From RBG-16-66-20 sp052386675 (lineage in GTDB: Bacteria; Pseudomonadota; Gammaproteobacteria; Burkholderiales; SG8-39): DNA of 64,000 bases. The DNA is taken from positions 11,351-75,350 of the forward strand of contig JBQTJX010000001.1 of the NCBI GenBank assembly GCA_052386675.1, in the 5' to 3' direction. A program made the translations under genes and the position numbers. Shown here one piece after another: positions 32,795 through 41,117 of the stretch (its first letter is position 1; each line of letters begins with the position of its first letter). The notes beneath the pieces were generated by a model. It was not told the DNA's origin and searched no databases. It saw only the letters and a list, made by a program, of their open reading frames with translations.

Positions 32795-34164
32795 GGAGCC
32801 GCCTTGATCGCGTTCTTGATCGGAATGTAGCCCGGGCCGGAGGTGATCATGCGGCGCGGGTCGTAGAGGTTCTCCTGCTTGCCGGCCTTGATTTCCTCGA
32901 GGTAGGCGACGAACTCGGCCTTTTTCGCCTCCCAGTCGATGCCCATCTTCTCCATCAGCGTCTCCGTGGGCGAGGCGTGCCAGTGCGACTGCACGATCTT
33001 GTAGGGATGCGCGCCGCAGGCGAGCGCGGCGAACTGGCAGTCGGCGAGTACCGCCAGCTCCACCGGCTTTGCGCCGGACTTGCTGATCCACTGGTTCTTG
33101 TCCAGCGTGGTGATGCAGCCGGTGTCGTGGCCGATCATCACGTCCGCGCGCGCCTCCTCCACTGCGACCCGGATCTTGCGGTCGATGGCGAAGGAACGCG
33201 TGAACTCGCGCTCGGAGATGATGTGGCGGAAGCCGAAGCCGCAGCAGTCGTACCAGGTGGAGTAGTCGATCACCTGCGCGCCCAGCGACTGCATGATGCC
33301 GGTGGACACCGCGAGGCGGTTGCCGCCGTTGATGTTGTCATCGTAGATCGCGTCTGCCGGCACCATCTTGTAGACATGGCAGGCCGGGTGAATGGTGGCG
33401 CGAATGCCGCTGCAGTCGATCTCCTGCATGCCCGCGATGCGCTGGCGCATGACGTGCAGCCATTCGGAGTAGTGCACCACCTCCTCCGGGATCAGGAGCT
33501 TGCCGTCCACCAGGCGTCCGAGCTTGGCGAGGATCCGCTTCACGTTCTCGCGCAGCTTGGCCGAGTGGATGAGGTAGCCGCGCACTTCCTTGTAGTTTCC
33601 GAAAGAGGTGCCGCAGTGGACCAGCGGGTAGTAGTAGGCCTCCGGCAGGCCCTGCGCCTTCGCCGCGACGTAGGCCTGGTGGAAATTGCGCAAGAACACC
33701 GCCGCCAGGCTCTCCAGGTTGCCGATGCCCGAGCCGTGGTAGTTCCACGCCGTGCACGAGGTCTGGTCGGTCTCGTCCAGGTACTCGATGTCCATGCGGT
33801 TCATCAGCCACAGGAGCGAGGCCGGGTAGCCGGGAATGTTGCCGCACTGGCCGCAGGACTTGTGGTGCCACAGGCGCGTGGTCGGGATCTTCTTGTCCCA
33901 GCCGTAGAGCGTCTTCACCATCGCCGGCTGGTGTTCGTCGGAGACCCGGTGGACGACGATTTCGCCTTCCTTCTCCAGCTGCCACATCGCGTCGCGCACG
34001 TCTTCGACGCGGTCCTTCTGCGTGAGCATCGATCGCTTGTCGACCTTCAGCTCTACCCAGGAGGTGGCGATCTTCGCCTCCGTGGAACTGAGGTTGGAAT
34101 CGCGCCACTCGGCGCCGTGGCCGGTGAAGCGCTCCGCATTCGTACTACCTGTCCTGTCCGTCAT
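32791..34164 (-). CDS. shdrB1: sHdrB1, heterodisulfide reductase-like subunit B
   Basis: A 457-residue longer B-type subunit. CCG-type cysteine segments: HHKSCGQCGNIPGYP near 99-113, HPACHVYKM near 262, DCCGFGFRHI near 308, and GHDTGCITTL near 348. The large N-terminal extension (ERFTGHGAEWRDSNLSSTE) distinguishes B1 from B2. It is followed by shdrA with a 4-nt overlap and preceded by shdrC1 with 10 nt between. It probably forms a C1B1 half of the dimeric complex. Confidence 0.92.
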   Translation of the reverse strand: MTDRTGSTNAERFTGHGAEWRDSNLSSTEAKIATSWVELKVDKRSMLTQKDRVEDVRDAMWQLEKEGEIVVHRVSDEHQPAMVKTLYGWDKKIPTTRLWHHKSCGQCGNIPGYPASLLWLMNRMDIEYLDETDQTSCTAWNYHGSGIGNLESLAAVFLRNFHQAYVAAKAQGLPEAYYYPLVHCGTSFGNYKEVRGYLIHSAKLRENVKRILAKLGRLVDGKLLIPEEVVHYSEWLHVMRQRIAGMQEIDCSGIRATIHPACHVYKMVPADAIYDDNINGGNRLAVSTGIMQSLGAQVIDYSTWYDCCGFGFRHIISEREFTRSFAIDRKIRVAVEEARADVMIGHDTGCITTLDKNQWISKSGAKPVELAVLADCQFAALACGAHPYKIVQSHWHASPTETLMEKMGIDWEAKKAEFVAYLEEIKAGKQENLYDPRRMITSGPGYIPIKNAIKAAP

Positions 34165-34174
34165 CGTTGCCTCC

Positions 34175-34957
34175 TCAGGCGTCGTCCTGGTCGGCGAGGA
34201 AGTCCTTCCAGTCCTCGCGCTTCTCGTCCATGATGTCCGTGATCACGTCGAACAGGTTCTCGTCGATCCCCTCCAGCTGCCCGAGCACCCCGGTCATCTC
34301 CCAGATGGTGTAGAGCTCGACCGAGGTCTTCAGGTTCACCTCCCAGGCCGTCGCCGTGGTGTTCAGCGTCGGCATCGGGATTGCCTTGCGCAGCAGCTTG
34401 AGCGGCGCCTCCACCTTGGAGATGTTCGGGCCCCAGTCGGCGAAGTGGTCCTTGTTGATCATGTCCGGCGACAGCTGGTTGCCGGTGGAGATGAGCTTGA
34501 GCATGACACGGCTGAACGGGCGCAGCACATTCTTCGCCGACTCCATCTGGTGCTTGATGGCGGTCTCGCGCATCAGCATCACCAGCCCGCCGGGGGAATT
34601 GCCGAACGGGCAGCGCGCGGCGCAGGTGTAGCACTGGGCGCAGGCCCAGATCTTCTCCTGCATCGCGTCATGGATGCCCTCGAGGTTCTCGGTCCACAGC
34701 AGCTGGACGATCTCGCGCGGGCTGAAATCATAGTAGTGGGCGGCCGGGCAGGTGGCGGTGCAGATGCCGCAGTTCAGGCAGCCATTCAGCTCGTGGTCGT
34801 AGCGCAGGTCCGACTGGATGTCGGCGAAGATTTCCTCCAGCTTGGCGCGCCCGAGCGGCGCGCCCGGGGACACCGGGTCGCCAATGACCGTCTGGACGCG
34901 CGTGCTGTCCCCGTGTGGAGCGTTGGGAGCGTTGGAAGCGTTGGACCCGTGCGACAT
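34175..34957 (-). CDS. shdrC1: sHdrC1, heterodisulfide reductase-like iron-sulfur subunit C
   Basis: A 260-residue HdrC homologue with two [4Fe-4S] motifs: CLNCGICTATCP (near 59-70) and CAQCYTCAARCPFG (near 110-123). The N-terminus is low-complexity (SNASNAPNAP), which suggests a flexible extension or a start further downstream. It is the second gene of the sHdr operon, 1 nt after dsrE3A. Role: electron transfer within the sHdr complex. Confidence 0.92.
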   Translation of the reverse strand: MSHGSNASNAPNAPHGDSTRVQTVIGDPVSPGAPLGRAKLEEIFADIQSDLRYDHELNGCLNCGICTATCPAAHYYDFSPREIVQLLWTENLEGIHDAMQEKIWACAQCYTCAARCPFGNSPGGLVMLMRETAIKHQMESAKNVLRPFSRVMLKLISTGNQLSPDMINKDHFADWGPNISKVEAPLKLLRKAIPMPTLNTTATAWEVNLKTSVELYTIWEMTGVLGQLEGIDENLFDVITDIMDEKREDWKDFLADQDDA

Positions 34958-34958
34958 G

Positions 34959-35336
34959 TCAGTAGGTCAGCACCTTGCAGTCTTCTTCCATCACCTGTTC
35001 GATGAGGTGCGCGCCGCCGACGATGCCCGAGCACTCCGGGATCAGGTCCTCGGCCTTCATGTCGAACAGGTCCAGGTTGGGCGAGCAGCAGTAGAACTTC
35101 GCGCCCGCCTCGTGCGCATCCTTGATGAAATCGTAGACGGTCTTGGGCGAGCCTTCCTTGACACGAAGCTGGTCGGCGACGCCCTTCTTCATCAGGCGCC
35201 CGGAGGTGGCGGTGCAGATCACCTCCACCTCGTAGTCCATTGCCGCGGCAACCGAGGCCTGGAAGATCGGCGCGCCGAGTTCCTCGCCGTTGCGCGGGTC
35301 GGTGTTCGCCATCACGATCACGAGCTTCTTGGCCAT
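34959..35336 (-). CDS. dsrE3A: DsrE3A-type sulfurtransferase
   Basis: A 125-residue DsrE-family protein that receives and hands on sulfane sulfur. The active-site cysteine pair is C83-C84 in KFYCCSPNLDL, matching the two adjacent cysteines reported for DsrE3A. Others are C41, C102 and C120. It is the first gene of the sHdr operon and, with TusA, is thought to feed LbpA/sHdr. Its promoter holds a clear inverted repeat and a sigma-70-like -35/-10. Confidence 0.92.
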   Translation of the reverse strand: MAKKLVIVMANTDPRNGEELGAPIFQASVAAAMDYEVEVICTATSGRLMKKGVADQLRVKEGSPKTVYDFIKDAHEAGAKFYCCSPNLDLFDMKAEDLIPECSGIVGGAHLIEQVMEEDCKVLTY

Positions 35337-35344
35337 TCCGGGAT

Positions 35345-35359
35345 CCTCCTCCGAGGAGG
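35345..35359 (-). promoter_or_regulatory. Self-complementary sequence over the dsrE3A ribosome binding site
   Basis: On the minus strand the transcript reads CCTCCTC-G-GAGGAGG: the 7-base GAGGAGG Shine-Dalgarno (8 nt before the ATG) is directly preceded by its exact complement. With a 5-base loop a 5-bp stem would cover GGAGG. The stem could tune translation of the first operon gene. Seen directly; function inferred. Confidence 0.35.
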
Positions 35360-35361
35360 CC

Positions 35362-35390
35362 AGAATATATTAGAGAACTCTAAAATTCAA
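35362..35390 (-). promoter_or_regulatory. Candidate sigma-70 promoter of the sHdr operon
   Basis: Minus-strand TTGAAT, 17-base spacer, TATTCT, ending 25 bases before the dsrE3A start codon. The spacer is AT-rich against a GC-rich background, unlike the rest of the window, and contains an inverted repeat. Confidence 0.6.
35370..35383. promoter_or_regulatory. Inverted repeat TTAGAG-AA-CTCTAA, candidate operator
   Basis: Six-base perfect arms with a 2-base spacer lie between the -35 and -10 elements of the dsrE3A promoter. Bound repressor would block RNA polymerase. The ArsR protein at the end of the same operon is the natural candidate; binding is not shown. Confidence 0.55.
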
Positions 35391-35476
35391 TCGCAGGTCC
35401 GCGGCAGCGCCATCAAATGTGCTGCTGCCGGGATAAGCCGCGCGCGTTGCTGCGCCGCAGCGTCGCCGTCGACCGG

Positions 35477-37033
35477 TTACCGCCCGCGCCGCGCCTGGCT
35501 GACAATTTCCCGCCGCACGTCGGTGATCTCGCGGGCGCGCGAAGGCTTCACCCCCTCGCAGTGCCCGGCGATCGGGCAATGGCTGCTGCGCGGGCAGATG
35601 ATGCGCGCGGGCCTCTCGAGCGCGTCCTCCACCCAGGCGATGTTCAGGACGCGCGCGACGCGCCGGATCGCCTCGGCGGCATCGGCGGGAATCGCCGCCT
35701 CGCCGTGGTGGCGCTGGCAGGTTGCGGCAATGCGTTCGGCGATGTCCTGGGCGTCGTCACCGTGCGAGCGCAGCGCGGGAGCGAGATCGATGCCGACCGA
35801 GACCACGTGCGCGTTGCGCGCCATGTCCTCGGTACGCCGCGAGTGGCAGCAATAGAGCAGCGACCGGTCGCCATCGCGGAGCACCGATATCTGCGAGCCG
35901 CGGTCGGGGCCGCGCCCTTCGTGCAACATGCGGAACACCGCCCAGTTCGGGCACGGATCGCTCGCCTGGACCATGTTTCCCCAGGGCAGCGGAATGCCGT
36001 TGCCCCGGTACACCGCCCGCAGCAGCCCCGGCGGATAGGCGTCGAAGAAATGCCAGTAGGGATAAGGCGAGACCTTGGTCATGCGCCGCATCACCACCGC
36101 CGGCGTGAGGTCGAACTTCTCGCCGGCCTCGATCCGGTGCGACTCGCGCGTCAGGAACCTCCGGAACGGGGCCTTGGGGCAGAGCAGCGCGCCGGCGAAG
36201 AAGCTGCATTCGAAATCGCGCCAGGCGTGCAGCACGTCCTGCGGGCTCAGGCCCGCGAGATCCGGACCGCCCTCCGGGCCGTCGCCCATGCCGCCGCCGG
36301 TGGCATGGGCGGAGCGCAGGCCGTCGCCCTCGTGCAGCACCTTGTGCGCGATGTGCGTGGCGAGGTCGAACTTGAGGCGCGCCGGCTCGGCCTGCAGCTC
36401 GCGGTTCAGGTAGACCGTGCGCGGCGACTCGAAAAAGGAACGCAGCATGCTGCGCATCTCGCGCTCGTTGTCGCGCGCCAGCACCGGCTTGCGGTCGAAC
36501 CAGCGCACCGCGAGGCCGTGCTGCTTGCACAGGCGCAACAGGTCCTCCACCCCGAGCGGGAACTTGCGCCCGCCGACGCCCTCCGCAGCGCGCTCCAGGT
36601 CCGGGAAGTCGTTGCGCGACATTTCCTGGTGCGAGCGGATGAGCAGGTGCGCGAACTGGCGCCCGGTGGTTCCGGTCTGCGCCAGCAGCTCGGGGATCGC
36701 CGCCTGCAGCACGTCCTTGGAGAACAGGAACGCGGGCTCGAGCGGCACCGCGGCGGCGCCCCCGGCGCGCTCCGGCGTGGCCTCGGTTTCCGGGTTGCCG
36801 TCGAGAAACCAGCGCGGCTCGCGCTGGAACAGCCTGGCCAGCAGCGCCAGCACCTCCGTCGAGGGAACGCGCTTGCCGCTCTCGATCATGCTCAGGTAGG
36901 ACACCGAGGGCGCCGCCCTCGGATTGACCTGGACGCAGCGCGCCGAGAGCTCCTCCAGCGTCAGGCCGTTGCGCTTGCGCAGGGCGCGCAGCTTGGTGCC
37001 GAGGAAGTGGCTGTTGCGGGCGTGCAGCGACAT
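35477..37033 (-). CDS. XRE-family regulator with DUF3612 C-terminal region
   Basis: A 518-residue DNA-binding protein. The N-terminal HTH (SHFLGTKLRALRKRNGLTLE, residues 8-27) is of XRE type; a middle ImmA/IrrE-like/DUF2083-type stretch and a DUF3612 region follow, with EPAFLFSKDVLQAAIPE, WRDFECSFFAGALLCP and VSPYPYWHFFDAYPPG. C-terminal cysteines (IICPRSSHCPIAGHC) could bind a metal. DUF3612 regulators elsewhere lie near central-metabolism genes such as isocitrate lyase. Here the gene is between the sHdr operon and the ketopantoate-reductase-like gene, with three GTGAAATT iterons just upstream, so autoregulation and control of the divergent gene are likely. Confidence 0.86.
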   Translation of the reverse strand: MSLHARNSHFLGTKLRALRKRNGLTLEELSARCVQVNPRAAPSVSYLSMIESGKRVPSTEVLALLARLFQREPRWFLDGNPETEATPERAGGAAAVPLEPAFLFSKDVLQAAIPELLAQTGTTGRQFAHLLIRSHQEMSRNDFPDLERAAEGVGGRKFPLGVEDLLRLCKQHGLAVRWFDRKPVLARDNEREMRSMLRSFFESPRTVYLNRELQAEPARLKFDLATHIAHKVLHEGDGLRSAHATGGGMGDGPEGGPDLAGLSPQDVLHAWRDFECSFFAGALLCPKAPFRRFLTRESHRIEAGEKFDLTPAVVMRRMTKVSPYPYWHFFDAYPPGLLRAVYRGNGIPLPWGNMVQASDPCPNWAVFRMLHEGRGPDRGSQISVLRDGDRSLLYCCHSRRTEDMARNAHVVSVGIDLAPALRSHGDDAQDIAERIAATCQRHHGEAAIPADAAEAIRRVARVLNIAWVEDALERPARIICPRSSHCPIAGHCEGVKPSRAREITDVRREIVSQARRGR

Positions 37034-37050
37034 GGGGCGCCTGGCGTGGT

Positions 37051-37087
37051 GTGAAATTAACAACGTGAAATTTCTTCTGTGAAATTT
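37051..37087. repeat. Three GTGAAATT iterons at 14-bp spacing
   Basis: GTGAAATT starts at 37051, 37065 and 37079, an exact 14-base period, in the 82-base gap between the divergent DUF3612 regulator and the KPR-like gene. The sites are AT-rich against the GC-rich background. They are probable binding sites for the adjacent XRE regulator; the 14-bp period is not a whole helical turn, so successive sites would be rotated. Confidence 0.7.
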
Positions 37088-37115
37088 AGCACGATTGATG
37101 GCCATACTGCGAGCC

Positions 37116-38192
37116 ATGACCACCCACATCCTGATCCTCGGCGCTTCCTACGGTTCTCTGCTCGGCACCAAGCTGCTCATGGCGGGCCATTCCGTGACCC
37201 TGGCCTGCACCCGCCCGACCGCAGAGCTCATCCGGCGCGAGGGCACGCGGGTGCGCTTCCCGCTGCGCGGCCGCGCGGAACCCGTGACCATCGCCTCACG
37301 CGACCTGCCAGGGAGGCTGGACGCCGCGGCGCCCGCGGACATCAATCCCGAATCCTTCGACCTTGTGGTGCTCGGCATGCAGGAAGCGCAGTACGGGGCG
37401 CCCGGCGTTCGCGAACTGATGCGTCGCATCGCGCGCAGCCGCAAGCCCTGCCTCGCCATCATGAACATGCCGCCGCTGCCCTACCTGCGCCGGATTCCCG
37501 GGCTCGATACCCGGGCACTGGAGGGCTGCTACGCGGATCCCGCGGTCTGGGCGGATTTCGAGCCGGGCCTGGTCACGCTCGCCAGCCCCGACCCCCAGGC
37601 GTTCCGTCCGGCCGAAGAACCCAAGAACGTGCTGCAGGTCGGGTTGCCGACGAACTTCAAGGCGGCCCGCTTCGAGGCCGGCGAGCACACCGCGCTGCTG
37701 CGCCGGCTGGAGGCCGACATCGAGCGGGCGCGATACGCCGTCGAAGGCGCGGACATCGAGGTCCCGGTAAAGCTGAAGGTGCACGACTCCATCTTCGTGC
37801 CGCTCGCCAAGTGGCCGATGCTGATTGCCGGCAACTACCGCTGCATCCAGCGCGACGGCATGATCCCGATCCGCGAGGCGGTTTGCGGCGACGTGGCGCG
37901 GTCGCGGGAGATCTACGACTGGGTGGCCGCCCTTTGCGGCCGGCTTGGCGCCGGCGCCGACGACCTGGTGCCGTTCGAGAAATACGCGCAGGCGGCATCC
38001 TCGCTCGGGCGCCCTTCGTCCGCCGCGCGCGCGCTTTTTGGCGGCGCGCTGCACATCGAGCGGGTGGACAGCCTGGTCCGGGGCATCGCGCGGCAGCTGG
38101 ACGCCGCTTCGGTGCCGCTTCAGGAAATCGTCGCGCTCGTGGACGAGCGGCTGCGGAGCAACCGGATGGAGCGCGAAGCGGTCGCCGCCTAG
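37116..38192 (+). CDS. Ketopantoate reductase-like (ApbA/PanE family) protein
   Basis: A 358-residue protein with an N-terminal Rossmann fold (ILILGASYGSLLGTKLLMAG, residues 5-24, a GxSxG variant of the PanE nucleotide motif) and an ApbA-C-like helical domain. The pantoate-type catalytic Lys may be K209-region VKLKVHDSIFVPLAKW. It is longer than PanE (about 300 residues), so a different keto acid substrate is likely. The start MTTHIL was chosen; ATG 18 bases upstream is possible. It is divergent from the DUF3612 regulator and convergent with the amidotransferase-like gene; the two stop codons share CTAG. Its role in sulfur or lipoate metabolism is unknown. Confidence 0.78.
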   Translation: MTTHILILGASYGSLLGTKLLMAGHSVTLACTRPTAELIRREGTRVRFPLRGRAEPVTIASRDLPGRLDAAAPADINPESFDLVVLGMQEAQYGAPGVRELMRRIARSRKPCLAIMNMPPLPYLRRIPGLDTRALEGCYADPAVWADFEPGLVTLASPDPQAFRPAEEPKNVLQVGLPTNFKAARFEAGEHTALLRRLEADIERARYAVEGADIEVPVKLKVHDSIFVPLAKWPMLIAGNYRCIQRDGMIPIREAVCGDVARSREIYDWVAALCGRLGAGADDLVPFEKYAQAASSLGRPSSAARALFGGALHIERVDSLVRGIARQLDAASVPLQEIVALVDERLRSNRMEREAVAA

Positions 38193-38890
38193 CCGGGCAC
38201 GGGATCCATCCAGCCGGCGGCGCGCACCAGCCCGGCCATGATCGGCACCAGCGCATCCTCGATCGCCTGCTGCTGGGCTCGCAGGGCGTCAAGGCCCGCC
38301 TGCAGGGCCGGCGGGTTCTCCTCGAACTCCATCACCAGGTCCTCGACCATCGCCACCTTGATGCCCGGGTGCGCGGCGAAGCCGAATGCCGCGGCCCTGG
38401 ACTGCCACAGCACGATGCGGCCATCCAGGTCCTGGGCGAGCACCCGCGCGCCCGGCGGCGGCGAGGGCCAGTCGCGCATGTAGGTGGCGAAAGGATATGC
38501 CTCGGGCAGGTAGCCCTCCAGCGCGTCCGGCACGACGCGCCTGGCGACGCCGACGCCGAACTGGAGCGGCGCAGGCTCCACCCGGCCGCCCTCCGCAAGC
38601 GACAGGATCTGCGCGCCCAGGCCGATGCCCACCACCGGCTTGCCAAGCGCGAGCACGGCGCGAACCAAATCGACTTCGGCGGCCAGGGTCGGCACGTCGC
38701 GCCCGCCGGCGCTTCCCCAGGGACCGCCGCCGAGGAGGAACAGGCCCTGGTCGATTTCCGCGGGCTTGGGCAGCGCCACCTTGCCGGTGAACGGCCGGCA
38801 ATAGCGAAAGCGGATGTTGCGGCCCTCCAGGTGGTCCTCCATCAGGCCGAGGTACTCGGCCGAGTCGTGCTGGAGGACCTGCAGCGTCAC
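38189..38890 (-). CDS. Class I glutamine amidotransferase-like protein lacking the catalytic Cys
   Basis: A 233-residue GATase class I fold. The nucleophile elbow normally reading G-x-C-x-G reads GIGLGAQ, so the catalytic cysteine is glycine (near residue 90). The later His stands in AAHPG where HPE is usual, so the His-Glu dyad is also altered. Hydrolysis of glutamine is therefore unlikely, and a binding or structural role may have replaced it. The GTG start overlaps the upstream radical SAM stop as GTGA. It is the last gene of the operon csoR-tusA-radical SAM-flavoprotein-radical SAM. GATase-like proteins occur in some sHdr/lipoate clusters, as I recall. Confidence 0.78.
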   Translation of the reverse strand: MTLQVLQHDSAEYLGLMEDHLEGRNIRFRYCRPFTGKVALPKPAEIDQGLFLLGGGPWGSAGGRDVPTLAAEVDLVRAVLALGKPVVGIGLGAQILSLAEGGRVEPAPLQFGVGVARRVVPDALEGYLPEAYPFATYMRDWPSPPPGARVLAQDLDGRIVLWQSRAAAFGFAAHPGIKVAMVEDLVMEFEENPPALQAGLDALRAQQQAIEDALVPIMAGLVRAAGWMDPVPG

Positions 38891-40104
38891 GGTTTGTCGG
38901 CGATGCGCAGCTGGCGGCGGATCTTGCGCAGGTCGTGTCCGTTGGGCTGGAAGGGATAGCTGGCGATATTCGATGGCGGCGAATCGCCGTAGGGCCGGTC
39001 GCAGGCCGAGACGTCGTCGCGAAACTTGCCCGGGCAGCCGGAGGTGCGAAAGGCGATGCCCTCGCCGACAATGGTGTCCAGTTCCGATTGCGGAATGCCG
39101 AAATCCGCCACGCGCCCGGCATCGTCGAAGCGCATGTGCTCGACGCGCCCGCCCCTGTAGTCGATCAGGTATCGCGCCAGCTGTACCCGGCGCCACTGGT
39201 CGCGCGGCGTGGCCGGCAAATGGTCCATGAGCGAGCCCTTCTCCGGAAAGAAGCAGAACAGGTGGCTGTGGCCGCCCATGTCCACAAGCTTCTGCACCAG
39301 GGCGAGGACGTCGTGCTCGGTCTCGCCCATGCCGACGATGATGTGCGCGCCGAATTTCTGCGGGCCGAATATGTCGCGCGCCGCCGTCAGGATCTCCCAG
39401 TAGTGGGCCCAGGAATGCGGCGACTGCACGCCCTTGCCGCGCGTGCGATCAAAAATGTCCGGCGTCGCGGCGTCCAGCGCCACGGTGAAGATGTCGGCGC
39501 CAAGGTCCTTCAGCTGCGCCACGTCCCCGCGCGTCATGGTCGTTGGATTGGACAGGATGGACACCGGGATCGTCCCGGGGTCGATGCGGTCGGTCCAGGC
39601 CTTGAGCACCGCGCGGGTGTCCTCGTCCGAGTCCGGATGCGTGATCATGGAGATGCACATGCGGTGGAACTCGCTCGCCGCGCCCGCCTTCGCCACGATA
39701 TCGATGGTCTGCGCGAGCGGCACCGCCGGCCAGTCCACCCGGATGAAATTCCGGTCGGCGTAGTCGCGCTCGGCCTCGCGGTGCCGCGCCAGCCCGCAGT
39801 AGGCGCAATTGGCGCGGCAGCCCTCGGGATAGGTCAGCAGCAGGTTGAGGCAGCGGGTGCAGGAGGTGCGGTGCATGCGCCCGCCCATGACGCCCAGCGT
39901 GATCGCCGCCGCCGTGGACATCTGCACGTACTCCGGCGAGCGCATGTTGGGCGTCAGTATGTTGTCGTTCGGCCGGTATACGCCCAGGGGCGGCACGTCG
40001 GCGGATTTCACCCGCCCTCCGTTGCGCAGTTCGATCGGGATCACGCCCGGCGCGCGCGGCGCCATCGCGTTGGCCGGTTCACTCTTGTGCTCGAAGCAAC
40101 TCAT
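38887..40104 (-). CDS. Radical SAM protein (LipS1/LipS2-type, lipoate assembly candidate)
   Basis: A 405-residue radical SAM enzyme. The [4Fe-4S] motif is C-x3-C-x2-C in GCRANCAYCGL near residue 106, preceded by HRTSCTRCLNLLLTYPEG, whose extra Cys pair may hold a second, auxiliary cluster that could donate sulfur. It overlaps the FAD protein and the pseudo-amidotransferase. LipS1 and LipS2 form a two-protein lipoyl synthase described in sHdr bacteria and archaea; which of the two this is cannot be decided here. Alternative: biotin-synthase-like or other sulfur-inserting enzyme. Confidence 0.78.
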   Translation of the reverse strand: MSCFEHKSEPANAMAPRAPGVIPIELRNGGRVKSADVPPLGVYRPNDNILTPNMRSPEYVQMSTAAAITLGVMGGRMHRTSCTRCLNLLLTYPEGCRANCAYCGLARHREAERDYADRNFIRVDWPAVPLAQTIDIVAKAGAASEFHRMCISMITHPDSDEDTRAVLKAWTDRIDPGTIPVSILSNPTTMTRGDVAQLKDLGADIFTVALDAATPDIFDRTRGKGVQSPHSWAHYWEILTAARDIFGPQKFGAHIIVGMGETEHDVLALVQKLVDMGGHSHLFCFFPEKGSLMDHLPATPRDQWRRVQLARYLIDYRGGRVEHMRFDDAGRVADFGIPQSELDTIVGEGIAFRTSGCPGKFRDDVSACDRPYGDSPPSNIASYPFQPNGHDLRKIRRQLRIADKP

Positions 40105-41117
40105 TGCCAGTACTCCGGGTAGGCGATCCAGCCGCGGCGCAGCGCGGCCTTGGTCGGGACGTTCTCCATCAATTCGCGGCGGCGGCGCAGCGCGCGCGCC
40201 AGCGCCGCCTGGAACAGGTCTTCCAGTTCTTCCTGGTACTCGTCGGGCCTGTCGCCGGCCGCAGCCGCGCCCGCCAGCCGCCCGGATTGCACGGCGGCGG
40301 CGATGCCCGCGCCGGTCACCGGGTTGGCGAGTCCCGCCGCGTCTCCGGCAAGCAGCACCAGCGTGGCCCCGAGTCGGCCCCAGGGATTCAGCATGCCGCC
40401 AACCGGAATCGCGCCGCCAGTCGTCGCCAGGATCTCCTTGCCCACGCGATCACCAAGTTCCGCGTGCAGCTTCCCGAGGACCGGCTTCAGGCGCGCCCGC
40501 TGCTCCGGGCTCACGCCCGCGCCGAGGTTGGCCACGTCGCCCTTCGGAAACAACCAGCCGTAGCCGCCGGGGATGTCCGCCGACAGGAAAATGTCCGTCG
40601 CCGAATGCGCGCGCCTGAGCGGCACCGTGACCTGGCGCGTCTCCACCAGGTCGGTGTTGACGCTGCCGATGGCGCGCCCGGCCTGCGAGCGCGGCCCATC
40701 CGCGCCCACGATGGCGCGCGCGCGCAGTTGGCGGCCGTCGCCCAGGTGGACCGTGCCGTCCTTTGCGATCCGGAGGACGCGCCTGCCGAGGCGGCAATCC
40801 GCGCCGGCCTGCGCCGCGCGCGCGACCAGCGCGGCGTCGAACGCCCCGCGATCCAGCATGTGCCCGGGGAAGTTCGGCTGCAGGTCCGCGGCATCGTCCT
40901 CGACGAAGGTCGCCATGGCGTCGATGCGCTGGCGCACGGCGCCCACGACATCGGCGTCGATCATCGCTGGCACGAACTCGGCGCACTGCACCGGCAATCC
41001 CGGCTCGCGCTTGCGCTCGAGCGCCACCACCCTGCAGCCGCGCTCCGCCGCCGCCCGCGCCGCGCTGGCACCGGCGGGGCCGAGCCCAAGGACAAGAATG
41101 TCGACCTGCTCGATCAC
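40101..41117 (-). CDS. FAD-dependent oxidoreductase, geranylgeranyl reductase family (LipT-like)
   Basis: A 338-residue flavoprotein with the FAD motif ILVLGLGPAGASAARA (residues 7-22), the GG-reductase-type AIVGADGPRSQAGRAIG near 153, and LVLLAGDAAGLANPVTGAGI near 265. It has no signal peptide. It lies between two radical SAM genes, overlapping both by 4 nt. In reported LipS-type clusters a flavoprotein called LipT takes this place and may supply electrons for the radical SAM steps. Assignment rests on context plus family. Confidence 0.78.
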   Translation of the reverse strand: MIEQVDILVLGLGPAGASAARAAAERGCRVVALERKREPGLPVQCAEFVPAMIDADVVGAVRQRIDAMATFVEDDAADLQPNFPGHMLDRGAFDAALVARAAQAGADCRLGRRVLRIAKDGTVHLGDGRQLRARAIVGADGPRSQAGRAIGSVNTDLVETRQVTVPLRRAHSATDIFLSADIPGGYGWLFPKGDVANLGAGVSPEQRARLKPVLGKLHAELGDRVGKEILATTGGAIPVGGMLNPWGRLGATLVLLAGDAAGLANPVTGAGIAAAVQSGRLAGAAAAGDRPDEYQEELEDLFQAALARALRRRRELMENVPTKAALRRGWIAYPEYWQ

